Shown piece after piece: positions 25,500 through 33,813 of a stretch of DNA of 64,000 nucleotides (position 1 is its first letter; the number at the start of each line of letters is the position of its first letter). A model generated the notes under the pieces. It searched no databases. It worked only from the letters and a program-made list of their open reading frames with translations, and had not been told where the DNA came from. The DNA is taken from NCBI GenBank assembly GCA_009841265.1, contig VXMB01000009.1, positions 789,911 to 853,910 on the forward strand. Reading direction: 5' to 3'. Both the position numbers and the translations under genes were made by a program. This stretch comes from Gemmatimonadota bacterium (GTDB lineage: Bacteria; JAAXHH01).

Positions 25500-26465
25500 A
25501 TGGGCGTTCGTATAGGGTTTATCGGAACCGGCGGCATTGCGGGCATGCACCTGGGACTCCTGCCGGAAATCGAGCGGGCCGAACTCGTGGCGTACGCGGA
25601 CATCCAGGTCGAGCGCGCGCAGGCGGCGGCCGACCGGTGCGGAGGCCGCGCGTACGGCGACTACCGCGAGATGCTGGGCCGGGAAGAACTGGATGCCGTG
25701 TACGTGTGCCTCCCGCCCTTCGCCCACGGCGATCCCGAAATGGCCGTGCTGGAACGCAACCTCCACCTGTTCGTCGAGAAACCGCAGGCGCTGGACGTCG
25801 ATACCGCGCGTGACATCGCGGCAAAAGTCGAAGAACGTGGCGTCCTCTCGTGCGTGGGGTACAACTGGCGGTACCTGGACGCGACGGAAAAGGCGCGGAA
25901 CCTGCTGTCCGGCGTGCGGCCGGCCCTGGCGATCGGATACTGGATCGGGAACACGCCCGGATCCCCCTGGTGGCGCGTGAAGTCCAAATCGGGTGGACAG
26001 ATCGTGGAGCAGACCACGCACGTGTACGACTGCGCGCGGTACCTCATGGGAGACGTGGTCAGCGTCTACGCGGCGGGGACGAAGGGACGGATGCTGGATC
26101 TGCCGAACTACGACGTGGAGGACGCCAGCACGGTGTCGCTCGTGTTCGAAAGCGGCGCCGTGGCCACCATACTCTCTTCCTGTGTCGCCGAACAGGGTTA
26201 CGGAACCGCCCTGGAGGTCATTGCCCGGGGGCTCACGGTGAAGATCGCCGGAGGCAACCTGGAGGTCGTGCGCGAAGAAGAAACGGTGCGGTATCCCGGC
26301 CGGAACAACCCTTACCAGCTCGAGAACGAACTTTTCCTGCAGGCCATCGAAGAGGAGAATCCATCCCTCATCCGATCGGCCTACGGCGACGTCGTCAACA
26401 GCCTCGCTGTCACCCTCGCGGCGAATGAGTCCATGGAATCGGGGGAGGTCATCCAACTCACGTAG
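25500..26465 (+). CDS. Gfo/Idh/MocA-family oxidoreductase
   Basis: A 321-residue NAD(P)-dependent dehydrogenase. Rossmann motif GFIGTGGIAGMH, catalytic Lys in FVEKPQALD, and DCARYLMGD in the substrate domain. Members oxidise sugars, inositols or their derivatives; the substrate here is not predictable. A good ribosome site (GGAGG) precedes ATG 25500. The gene is convergent with the sugar-isomerase-like gene. An inverted repeat GCACGGT...ACCGTGC (26469-26475 and 26514-26520) fills the 63-base gap. Confidence 0.9.
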   Translation: MGVRIGFIGTGGIAGMHLGLLPEIERAELVAYADIQVERAQAAADRCGGRAYGDYREMLGREELDAVYVCLPPFAHGDPEMAVLERNLHLFVEKPQALDVDTARDIAAKVEERGVLSCVGYNWRYLDATEKARNLLSGVRPALAIGYWIGNTPGSPWWRVKSKSGGQIVEQTTHVYDCARYLMGDVVSVYAAGTKGRMLDLPNYDVEDASTVSLVFESGAVATILSSCVAEQGYGTALEVIARGLTVKIAGGNLEVVREEETVRYPGRNNPYQLENELFLQAIEEENPSLIRSAYGDVVNSLAVTLAANESMESGEVIQLT

Positions 26466-26528
26466 ACCGCACGGTCAGCCGGAATGCTCCGTGGACGAGC
26501 CGCCCCGGACGGTACCGTGCCGGCCTGG

Positions 26529-27395
26529 TCAGCCCAGGTAGTGCCTGAGGTTGTCGAGTCCGATGCGAACGCCGTCGACGGGGTGCTCGAGTCCTTCGAA
26601 TTCGATGGAAAGCACGCCATCGTATCCGTGGCGTGAGAGGACGTGCAGGCAGGACGCCAGGGGGACTTCCCCGTGGCCGACGATAGCGCCCCTGAGATAG
26701 TTGCCGCCCCGGGTCCGGAACCATCCCTCACCGGGGTCGGTGGCCGTGCCCGGCCGGGTGTGGAAGTCCTTGGCGTGGACGTGAAAGGCGTAGGGGATCA
26801 GGCGTCCCACGGCGGCGTCTGGCGGTTCGTCCACGCACAGGAAGTTGCCAATGTCGATGAGCACGCCGAAATTCTCGTGATTCACGCCATTGACCAGTCT
26901 TTCCACCCGCTCACTGTCCTGGCAGAACATCCCGTGGTTCTCCACCATGGTCCGGACGCCCAGGTCCGCAGCGAACTCCGTGACCGCCCGGATCGCAGGG
27001 ACGAGGACGGCCAGGGCATCATCGAATGAACGCTCGCCGGGACGGCTGTCGGGGAATCCCCTCGTGGCATCGTGGCGCATGCCGGGCGCGCCGAGCAGGT
27101 GGGCAATGCGCACCTCGTCTTTCACCCGCTCCACCTCGCGTTGCCAGTCTCCCCCGCTACCGTTGATGAAATCCGCGCCGACCGTGTAGTTGGCGATGGG
27201 AAGACCCGCCCCATCGCAGGCCGCGCGCACATCGGGAGCATACCGTTCGAACGGCTCGCCTCCGGGCGGGTGCAGCGAGGAGAACTCGATCACGTCGTAT
27301 CCGAGTTCCGCCGTCTTGCGGATGGCGTCGAATTCCGTCATCTCGCCGCTTCGGACCAGCCGGCTGTAGCTGTATGAACTGACCCCGATCTGCAT
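26529..27395 (-). CDS. Sugar phosphate isomerase/epimerase-like TIM-barrel protein
   Basis: A 288-residue xylose-isomerase-like TIM-barrel protein (AP endonuclease family 2 fold). Start at ATG 27395 behind GGGAG, giving MQIGVSSYSYSRLV. Metal-site elements are VMVENHGMF (Glu), LIDIGNFL (Asp), HVHAKDFH and LSIEFEGLE. Family members isomerise or dehydrate sugars and inosose-like compounds and often sit next to Gfo/Idh oxidoreductases, as here with the convergent gene at 25500. It follows ispH on the minus strand with 17 bases between. Confidence 0.88.
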   Translation of the reverse strand: MQIGVSSYSYSRLVRSGEMTEFDAIRKTAELGYDVIEFSSLHPPGGEPFERYAPDVRAACDGAGLPIANYTVGADFINGSGGDWQREVERVKDEVRIAHLLGAPGMRHDATRGFPDSRPGERSFDDALAVLVPAIRAVTEFAADLGVRTMVENHGMFCQDSERVERLVNGVNHENFGVLIDIGNFLCVDEPPDAAVGRLIPYAFHVHAKDFHTRPGTATDPGEGWFRTRGGNYLRGAIVGHGEVPLASCLHVLSRHGYDGVLSIEFEGLEHPVDGVRIGLDNLRHYLG

Positions 27396-27412
27396 GGCAC
27401 TCCCGGGTGGGC

Positions 27413-28669
27413 TCACGAGGCGGAAACGACGGGCGGGCGGACCGTATGCTCGTATTCGGCGAGGACTTCCGTTACGGGCGGTGCATCGGGAAAGAAAGAG
27501 AGGATGCGCAGCAATACGTTGTCCAGCATGATATCGGGACAGGACGCTCCGCAGGTCAGGATGATGTCGACGGGCCGGGTGGCCGGAAGCCAGTCTATGG
27601 TCGCGACGATCGACTTGGATTCCAGGTCGAAGTGGCGGATCTGCCTGTCCGACAGGATGTCCTTGCTGCTGTTGATGAAGAAGGTGCTGATCGTTTCCTC
27701 GCAGAGCTCCACCAGGTGGGAGGTGTTGGACGAGTTGTAGCCGCCGACGACGAGGGCGACGTCCGCCCCCTTGTCGATCATGGCGTAGGTGGCGTTCTGG
27801 TTCTCGTTACTCGCGTAGCACAGGGTGTCGGAAGTATCGGCGAAGTGATCGGCGATGCGCTCGGGGCCGTGCCGTTCCTCCAGCGCTTCCCTGATCAGCC
27901 GCGCGATCTCGTGGGTCTCGCTGGCGAGCATGGTGGTCTGGTTGATCACGCCGACCCGGTTCAGATGGATTTCCGGATCGAAACCCTCCGAGCAGTTGTC
28001 GCCGAATACTTCGAAGAACCGGTCCGTGTCGACCTCCCCCGTGATGATATCGGCGAGGATGTGAGTTTCCTCCCGGTTCCGCACCACGACGGTCGGGGCC
28101 TGCTGGACGCTGTGTGAAAAGGTTGCGCGCGTCTCTTCGTGCCGGGGCTTGCCGTGAATGACGACCGTGAACCCCTGCTGGCCGATCTGTCCGCCCCGGG
28201 TCCAGACCTTCTCGACGAAGGGGCAGGTCGTATCGTACGTGCAGAAATCGATCCCGCGGCGGGTCAGCATTTCCTTGACCTCCACCGTGGTGCCGAAGGC
28301 GGGGACGACAACCAGGTCGTCCCGGGTCAGTTCGTCCCAGGGAATGAGCTGTTCGCCTAGGGTGGTATGGATGAACTGGATGCCCCTGGACTGCAGGTCG
28401 GTATTGACATTCGGATTGTGGATCATCTCGCTAAGCAGGAAGATCCGCTTATCCGGGTTTTCCTCCAGCGTCTTGTACACAATCTCGATCGCGTTTTCCA
28501 CGCCGTAGCAGAAACCGAAATGACGGGCGAAAACGAACCGTACGCCACCGAAATCCAGCACGGAGGGCGTCAGGTCCTTCTTCTTGGGATCTACCAGCCG
28601 CCGGCCCTGCTTGATCCGGGAGGTGATTTCACTCTTATAGTAGCTGGGAATGTCGAACTGGCGCGCCAT
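27413..28669 (-). CDS. ispH: 4-hydroxy-3-methylbut-2-enyl diphosphate reductase, long form
   Basis: A 418-residue IspH, the [4Fe-4S] enzyme that makes isopentenyl and dimethylallyl diphosphate in the last step of the MEP pathway. The three cluster cysteines are in FGFCYGVENA (Cys54), DTTCPFVEKVW (Cys149) and DTLCYASNENQN (Cys284). With about 40 extra N-terminal residues and internal insertions it matches the long cyanobacterial/plant-like type rather than the ~310-residue E. coli type. It follows the IDO gene after 88 bases and has its own promoter (28708-28736). No other MEP gene is nearby. Confidence 0.93.
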   Translation of the reverse strand: MARQFDIPSYYKSEITSRIKQGRRLVDPKKKDLTPSVLDFGGVRFVFARHFGFCYGVENAIEIVYKTLEENPDKRIFLLSEMIHNPNVNTDLQSRGIQFIHTTLGEQLIPWDELTRDDLVVVPAFGTTVEVKEMLTRRGIDFCTYDTTCPFVEKVWTRGGQIGQQGFTVVIHGKPRHEETRATFSHSVQQAPTVVVRNREETHILADIITGEVDTDRFFEVFGDNCSEGFDPEIHLNRVGVINQTTMLASETHEIARLIREALEERHGPERIADHFADTSDTLCYASNENQNATYAMIDKGADVALVVGGYNSSNTSHLVELCEETISTFFINSSKDILSDRQIRHFDLESKSIVATIDWLPATRPVDIILTCGASCPDIMLDNVLLRILSFFPDAPPVTEVLAEYEHTVRPPVVSAS

Positions 28670-28707
28670 CGCTAAGCCCTTGTGGATATGGCCTTTACCG
28701 GTATACC

Positions 28708-28736
28708 AATTTAACGGAAAGCGCCCGTGAGGGCAA
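28708..28736 (-). promoter_or_regulatory. Candidate promoter of ispH
   Basis: On the minus strand TTGCCC (28731-28736), a 17-base spacer and TAAATT (28708-28713) lie about 40 bases ahead of the ispH ATG. It implies that ispH can be expressed apart from the IDO operon upstream. Confidence 0.45.
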
Positions 28737-28757
28737 CGGTTTTCGGCTCAGTACCGG

Positions 28758-29984
28758 CTAGATCCGGTGCGCGAGGGTTTCGTCGATATGTTTTTTAAGG
28801 TAGACGGTAAAGGGCGTGCCGCCCGTGCCCACGTGGCCCTTGTTCTCCTGCTGCCCGGGCTTGAGCACGTACATGGCGGCGTACTCGATATGCAGCCGCC
28901 GGAATTCGTACAGCGCCTTCACCGCGGCGTTGTAGGCGTTTTTCAGGCCGGGCTCGCCGTTCCCTCGTTCAAGGACGAACGCCCGGACGGAGGGTCCCGC
29001 TTCCACCGTCTCGATGAAGTGCCGGTCCTGCACCGGCATGTAGTCGCGCATTTCCATCAGGTAGGCCCGCATCTCATCGTAACCGTGCTCGATCCCGAGA
29101 AAACCGTCCACGGCGTAAATGACCGCGCTCTGCGCCCCGGTTTCACCGCGGAACTGCCGGGGCTTTCCTTCATAGGCCTCCACGCCCGAATACACCATGC
29201 CTTCGGGAAGCTCGGGGTTGTTCTTCCAGCCGAACATGTACGGCCTGACCCGGTGATAGTAGGTATTGGGATCGCACCGTTCCGTCATGCGTTCCAGGAC
29301 CGCCCGCATTTCGTTGAGCGTCCCGGTCACGGCGTCCAGGCAGCGCGTAACGGTGCCGGCGTCGCCCCGCGCCACCGCGTCCTGACCGGGGATCAGCACG
29401 GAGAGCGCCCTCCCCGAGACCGCCTCGATATGCACGTGGATCGTAACGAACCACTCTTCGTCCATCCCGCCGAGGAAATTCAGCATCATGTGGAGATTGC
29501 CGACCTCAACGGGACCCTGGCGATCGAATCTGCGCCAGTTGTACATGACCTGGGAGGCGTAGGTCAGCATGGGCGGTCGTCCAAGGCGGCAGGCTACGCC
29601 GTGCCAGGCCGTGGCCAGGTTCCGGGGGATGGCCGTGGCCACAGGGTGATCGGGGGCGAAAACGTACATGTTGGCCAGGAAGGAAAGCAGGCTCATGGCC
29701 CGTTCATGCTCGGCCAGGGTTTCAAGGCTGCACCCCGGAAAGGGGGGAAGATCCTCTATCGTGGGGCGGATATACCGCGTCAGGGCCAGCTTGGGCAGCA
29801 CGCTGCCGGCCAGTTCCCAATCTCCGAAGGGTTCGGGCAGGCGAGAAAGGGGATCCTCGGGAGGAAGAAAACCGTGGGTGAAGTCGCGTGTTACAGGCGA
29901 CATCAACGCGGCGTACAGGGGATCCGGTTCCACCTGGGTCATGGGAGACCATCCGGGATGCGTCCCGCCGAGAGACCGCCCCAT
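28758..29984 (-). CDS. Indoleamine 2,3-dioxygenase family heme enzyme
   Basis: A 408-residue protein aligning by eye with animal IDO over its C-terminal half: RPYMFGWKNNPELPEGMVYS (the Arg corresponds to the residue that holds the tryptophan carboxylate), GAQSAVIYAVDGFLGIEH, MRDYMPVQDRHF, FRRLHIEYAAMYVL (proximal heme His) and GTGGTPF. IDO opens the indole ring of tryptophan to N-formylkynurenine with O2. The family is uncommon in bacteria. The ATG 29984 lies two bases behind the DUF362 stop; ATG 29942 is a possible shorter start. No kynureninase or formamidase lies in the window. Confidence 0.87.
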   Translation of the reverse strand: MGRSLGGTHPGWSPMTQVEPDPLYAALMSPVTRDFTHGFLPPEDPLSRLPEPFGDWELAGSVLPKLALTRYIRPTIEDLPPFPGCSLETLAEHERAMSLLSFLANMYVFAPDHPVATAIPRNLATAWHGVACRLGRPPMLTYASQVMYNWRRFDRQGPVEVGNLHMMLNFLGGMDEEWFVTIHVHIEAVSGRALSVLIPGQDAVARGDAGTVTRCLDAVTGTLNEMRAVLERMTERCDPNTYYHRVRPYMFGWKNNPELPEGMVYSGVEAYEGKPRQFRGETGAQSAVIYAVDGFLGIEHGYDEMRAYLMEMRDYMPVQDRHFIETVEAGPSVRAFVLERGNGEPGLKNAYNAAVKALYEFRRLHIEYAAMYVLKPGQQENKGHVGTGGTPFTVYLKKHIDETLAHRI

Positions 29985-29986
29985 CT

Positions 29987-31069
29987 TCAGGCGGTTATCT
30001 GGAAATCCTCGGCGTTCGGATCGTATTCGTCGAACAGGTCTTTTTTGGCGTAGTCCGCGGGGATGTCGCGGTACACTTCGAAGGGAGGATCGGCCCGGTA
30101 TTGATCCGGATCGATCAATCCGTCCACCTCGCCATCCCGGACCAGATGCACGTTCACGTCATCGATCGAGGGCGGGCACAGTCCCCGTTCGATCCCGACC
30201 TGCAGATATACCAGGTTCCCGGGTTCGAAGCCCATGAGATGGGCCGCCACGAGGTCCACCGCGGCCATGGATGCGCCGGCAACGACGAGTCCGGCGGGAA
30301 AGTTACGACCCAGGTAGAAGGCGTTTCCGTCCCGCCCCACGATGCCCTCCACCACGTTGAAATCGGGCTGGCAGGCCAGGAAAACGTCCCAGTGCATGTG
30401 GGCGATGGTCCGCTGCCAGGCCTCGTGGTCCTCGACGCCCATCCATTCCCTTCCCTGCTTTCGCCGGTCGTCGCGCCCGAACGTGGCGCGCCACGCGTCC
30501 GAACAGAGGTGCCGTTCCGTGACCGGAATCATGACGCCCTGCTGGTTCTTGCCACACAGGGTGACCACGCCCAGGTTGTGGGTCTTCAGCTTGGGTACGT
30601 TGACATAGAATACGTTCTCCGCGGCCGCCCAGCGAGAAATCCCGATGTTGTGAAGCTGAACCGTGTTCCCCGGGGTGACGCGCACGTTGCCGTAGTCCGC
30701 CAGCTCGAGCAACCGCACGCGTTTTTCGCGCGCCATCTCCGTGTAGCCGCTTCGGGCCCAGGCCAGGTCGCGCTGGGCCTTCGAAGTCAGCCGGCTGGTC
30801 GCTTCACCGACGTATACCTCGTCGACCGGAACGCCCACGTCTTCGACGAAGTAATCGACGAGACCGGCCACGAAGGCCGGATGGGTGACGATACCGCTGT
30901 TCCGCGGCGCCCCGGCGGTGACGTTGGGCTTCATCATCACGGCGCGGTTGCCGGGATCGACGTCCAGTGCGCGCAGCATCTCACGAGCCGGTCCGGCGAA
31001 GGCCGCATCGCTCAACGCGTCTTCGCCGTCCAGGCGGGTTTTAAGGATATACACATCGGGTCTGGACAT
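29987..31069 (-). CDS. DUF362-domain protein
   Basis: A 360-residue DUF362 protein. The family motif is present as VMMKPNVTAGAPRNSGIVTHP, and ENVFYVNVPKLKTHNLGVVT is typical. Many DUF362 proteins carry ferredoxin-like cysteine clusters; this one has none, only isolated cysteines. The biochemical role of the family is unknown. It lies between the CoA-acylating dehydrogenase gene (27 bases upstream) and the IDO gene (2 bases downstream), so it is probably in the same transcript. Confidence 0.85.
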   Translation of the reverse strand: MSRPDVYILKTRLDGEDALSDAAFAGPAREMLRALDVDPGNRAVMMKPNVTAGAPRNSGIVTHPAFVAGLVDYFVEDVGVPVDEVYVGEATSRLTSKAQRDLAWARSGYTEMAREKRVRLLELADYGNVRVTPGNTVQLHNIGISRWAAAENVFYVNVPKLKTHNLGVVTLCGKNQQGVMIPVTERHLCSDAWRATFGRDDRRKQGREWMGVEDHEAWQRTIAHMHWDVFLACQPDFNVVEGIVGRDGNAFYLGRNFPAGLVVAGASMAAVDLVAAHLMGFEPGNLVYLQVGIERGLCPPSIDDVNVHLVRDGEVDGLIDPDQYRADPPFEVYRDIPADYAKKDLFDEYDPNAEDFQITA

Positions 31070-31096
31070 ATTCTCATCTCGCGTGGCCCGCCGCGA

Positions 31097-32563
31097 TCAC
31101 GCCCACCGGCTCATGGTGACTTTCTGCCGCGTATAGAAGGCAAAACCTTCCTTTCCCTGGATGTGCAGGTCGCCGAAGAACGAGCCGTTCCAGCCCGAGA
31201 ACGGGAAGAACGCCATGGGGGCCGGCACGCCCACGTTGATACCCACCATCCCCGCGCTCACCCGGTTCCTGAACGTCCGGGCGGCCTTTCCGTCGCCCGT
31301 GAACAGGACCGCGGCGTTGCCGAATCCGCTCTGGTTGCAAGCCTCTATGCCCTTGTCGAGGCTTTCGGTGCGGATTACGGAGAGGACCGGACCGAAGATC
31401 TCCTCGCGGACGATCTTCATGCCGGTGGACGCTTCGTCGAAAATCGTGGGACCCAGGTAGAATCCGTCCGGCGTTTCCGGCACTTCGACCCCCCGGCCAT
31501 CGCGGTAGAGCGAAGCGCCGTCCGACAGGCCCGCGGCAATGTATCCGTGCACCTTGTCGAGGTGCTGCCGGGTTACCACCGGCCCCATGTCCGCCTCGGG
31601 ATCCCGGTCCGTCGGGCCGATCTTCATCCCGTCCAGGGCTTCGCGCAGCGGAGGCAGCACGCGTCGGGCTGCATCATCCACCGTCACCGCCACGCTGCCG
31701 GCCATGCACCGCTCCCCGGCGCAGCCGTATACCGATCCAATCAGGGCATCCACCGTGAATTCCGGATCCGCGTCAGGCAGGATGACCATGTAGTTCTTTG
31801 CGCCGCCGGCCGCCTGCACGCGCTTGCCGTGAGCCGTCGCGGTCTGGTAGACGTGCCGGGCCACGGGCGAAGACCCGACGAAGGAAACGGCATCGATGCC
31901 TGGATGGGTGCAGAGGGCGTTGACCACATCCACGCCGCCGTGCACGAGGTTCATCACGCCGGGCGGCAGTCCGGCTTCCTGCAGGAGTTCCACGAGCCTG
32001 ACGGCGGTCAGCGGCACCTTTTCCGACGGCTTGAGCACGAAGGTGTTTCCGCAGACGATGGCGATGGGATACATCCACATGGGAACCATCGCTGGGAAGT
32101 TGAAGGGCGTAATCCCCGCGCAGACACCCACGGGCTGCCGGATGGTGTCGCAATCGATCCCGCTGGCAATCTCTTCCAGTGCGTCTCCCATGAGCAGCGT
32201 CGGCGCCCCGCAGGCAAACTCCACGACCTCGATGCCCCTCCGCACCGAGCCTCGGGCTTCCTCCAGGGTCTTGCCGTGCTCCCGCGTGACCAGCCTGGAA
32301 AGTTCCTCGAAATGCGCTTCGAGCAGATGCACGTACCGGAAGAGTATCCTGGCCCGGTCCACGACCGGCGTGGCCGACCAATCTGACAAGGCTTCCCGGG
32401 CGGCTCGAACCGCGGCATCGACTTCGGAAGCGCCGCACATGGGCGTCCTCGCGATCACGCTGCCGTCCGATGGATTGAAAACCGGTTCCGTGGCCGCGTC
32501 TAACGCGCCGGTCCAGTTACCTCCGATGAACAGTGGGCATCCGTTCGTTTTCTGATCACGCAT
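31097..32563 (-). CDS. mmsA: CoA-acylating (methyl)malonate-semialdehyde dehydrogenase
   Basis: A 488-residue aldehyde dehydrogenase of the MmsA type, which turns methylmalonate or malonate semialdehyde into propionyl- or acetyl-CoA. The catalytic cysteine lies in YGCAGERCMAGSV, the NAD site near ITPFNFPAMVPMWMYPIA, and the C-terminus KVTMSRW is characteristic. I start at ATG 32563, 6 bases behind GAGG; a TTG at 32593 would add ten basic residues. It is the second gene of the minus-strand operon. The 3-hydroxyisobutyrate dehydrogenase-like gene at 55104 could supply its substrate in valine breakdown, but lies 23 kb away. Confidence 0.92.
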   Translation of the reverse strand: MRDQKTNGCPLFIGGNWTGALDAATEPVFNPSDGSVIARTPMCGASEVDAAVRAAREALSDWSATPVVDRARILFRYVHLLEAHFEELSRLVTREHGKTLEEARGSVRRGIEVVEFACGAPTLLMGDALEEIASGIDCDTIRQPVGVCAGITPFNFPAMVPMWMYPIAIVCGNTFVLKPSEKVPLTAVRLVELLQEAGLPPGVMNLVHGGVDVVNALCTHPGIDAVSFVGSSPVARHVYQTATAHGKRVQAAGGAKNYMVILPDADPEFTVDALIGSVYGCAGERCMAGSVAVTVDDAARRVLPPLREALDGMKIGPTDRDPEADMGPVVTRQHLDKVHGYIAAGLSDGASLYRDGRGVEVPETPDGFYLGPTIFDEASTGMKIVREEIFGPVLSVIRTESLDKGIEACNQSGFGNAAVLFTGDGKAARTFRNRVSAGMVGINVGVPAPMAFFPFSGWNGSFFGDLHIQGKEGFAFYTRQKVTMSRWA

Positions 32564-32623
32564 GTGCTTCCTCGGTTTCTTCCTCGGGTACAATTTGAGT
32601 AGGTTGGATGTAAGCGATATCGA

Positions 32624-33613
32624 TCAGCCCACGGCTTCGGGCTTGCCGCTCTCCGCCGATTTGTAGGCCGCCTCGGTCAACTGCACGACGCGCAGGCCGC
32701 AGATCGGCGGGGCCTGCACTTCCGCTTCGCCCAGGATGGCCTCGATGAAGTTCTCCGCCGGGGGCTTCCCCCGGCCCGGAGTCTGCGGCAGCCGGATATC
32801 CTCTCCCTTCCGATGGACGAAGAGGGGCTCGGAAGCGCCGAAACGCATCACGCCTTCGGTGCCGTAGAAGGTGAACTCCTCGCGCCATTCGGGCGACATG
32901 GAGGTGTAGGACAGGTTGCCGACGGCGCCGTTCGTGAACTCCACCGAGATGGCCGTATTCACGTCGACCTGGGTGCCTTCCGGGTTGATGAACGCGTGGA
33001 CGGACTTCGGTTCCAGGCCCGTCGTCCACAGCAGGATGTCATTGATATGGCTGCCCGTGTCCATGAAGTGCCCGCCGCCGGACAGCTCGGGATCGGCGCG
33101 CCACGAGGCACCCGGGCTGAAGATCCCCAGGCAGTCCTGGGCGATGATTACGTGGACGAGGCGCACGTCGCCGATGACGCCGTCCCCGATCATCTCTCGG
33201 GCCTTGATGAACTTCCCCTCGCCGTGTCGCTGGTAGGCGACGGCCAGCACCCGGTCCGCCCGTTCCGAGTATTTGATGAAGTCCCGTGCGTCCCGCGTCG
33301 TCGTTGCCATGGGTTTTTCCACGAGCACGTGCAGTTCCGCCTCCAGGCTCGTCCGGACCTGATCCGCGTGGCGGGTATGGGGCGTCGCGATGACGATGGC
33401 GTCCAATGTCTCCCCGTCGATCATCGACTCGAGCGAAGCGTAGTGGTTCAATCCCTGTGCGGACGGCCCCAGGGTCTTTTCCATCCGGTTCATCGCGACC
33501 GGATCGGTATCGAACAGAGACACGACCCGGACGTCTTCTCGGGCGGACAGCAACCGGGCGTGGTGGCCGCCCATGCCGCCGGCGCCCGCAATGCCGATTC
33601 GGAGCGTTTCCAT
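32624..33613 (-). CDS. Gfo/Idh/MocA-family oxidoreductase
   Basis: A 329-residue NAD(P)-dependent dehydrogenase with Rossmann motif GIAGAGGMGGHHA, catalytic Lys in LVEKPMATT and substrate-domain DTGSHINDIL. It is the first gene behind the promoter at 33706-33734 and heads the operon with mmsA, DUF362 and IDO genes. The substrate is unknown, and it is only distantly similar to the other member at 25500. The combination of this enzyme and MmsA would fit polyol or inositol breakdown, but none of the inositol-specific Iol enzymes is seen. Confidence 0.9.
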   Translation of the reverse strand: METLRIGIAGAGGMGGHHARLLSAREDVRVVSLFDTDPVAMNRMEKTLGPSAQGLNHYASLESMIDGETLDAIVIATPHTRHADQVRTSLEAELHVLVEKPMATTTRDARDFIKYSERADRVLAVAYQRHGEGKFIKAREMIGDGVIGDVRLVHVIIAQDCLGIFSPGASWRADPELSGGGHFMDTGSHINDILLWTTGLEPKSVHAFINPEGTQVDVNTAISVEFTNGAVGNLSYTSMSPEWREEFTFYGTEGVMRFGASEPLFVHRKGEDIRLPQTPGRGKPPAENFIEAILGEAEVQAPPICGLRVVQLTEAAYKSAESGKPEAVG

Positions 33614-33673
33614 GAAGCGTGGTCCTCGAGATGGCCTGGTTACAACTGGAATGATGAGATAAAGTACCGGACC

Positions 33674-33689
33674 CGGTCGTTGCCGACCG
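33674..33689 (-). promoter_or_regulatory. Leader hairpin of the Gfo/Idh-mmsA-IDO operon
   Basis: A perfect hairpin CGGTCG-GCAA-CGACCG (minus strand) lies in the transcribed leader, about 60 bases before the ATG at 33613. It has the GNRA-like tetraloop GCAA. No U-tract follows, so it is not an obvious terminator. Confidence 0.4.
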
Positions 33690-33705
33690 TTACCGGCGAT
33701 GGTTC

Positions 33706-33734
33706 ACTATAAAAACGGGGCGTTTAAAGATCAA
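33706..33734 (-). promoter_or_regulatory. Promoter of the Gfo/Idh-mmsA-DUF362-IDO operon
   Basis: On the minus strand TTGATC (33729-33734) and TATAGT (33706-33711) are separated by 17 bases. The start point would fall near 33699, some 85 bases before the first gene. Confidence 0.6.
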
Positions 33735-33753
33735 GCAACAAAATGGAAAGTGC

Positions 33754-33781
33754 TTGACAGGCGTTCCGCCGGGCTCATAGG
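33754..33781 (+). promoter_or_regulatory. Candidate promoter of the AGCS transporter gene
   Basis: A perfect TTGACA (33754-33759) with CATAGG after 16 bases. The -10 is weak (3 of 6). It sits back-to-back with the operon promoter at 33706-33734. Confidence 0.4.
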
Positions 33782-33813
33782 TTGGCCTTCGTTGTCTGCC
33801 TCATCACCCTCGC

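Noticed and set aside
26469..26520. Inverted repeat GCACGGT/ACCGTGC as a terminator between convergent genes
   Set aside because: The arms are 38 bases apart, there is no U-tract, and such 7-base matches are expected in this GC-rich sequence.
29987..31069. A ferredoxin-type cluster in the DUF362 protein
   Set aside because: No CxxCxxC arrangement exists; its cysteines are isolated.
29888..32386. An 832-codon plus-strand frame opposite the IDO, DUF362 and mmsA genes
   Set aside because: Antisense to three well-supported genes, with low-complexity composition (many Arg, His, Gly) and no domain or ribosome site.
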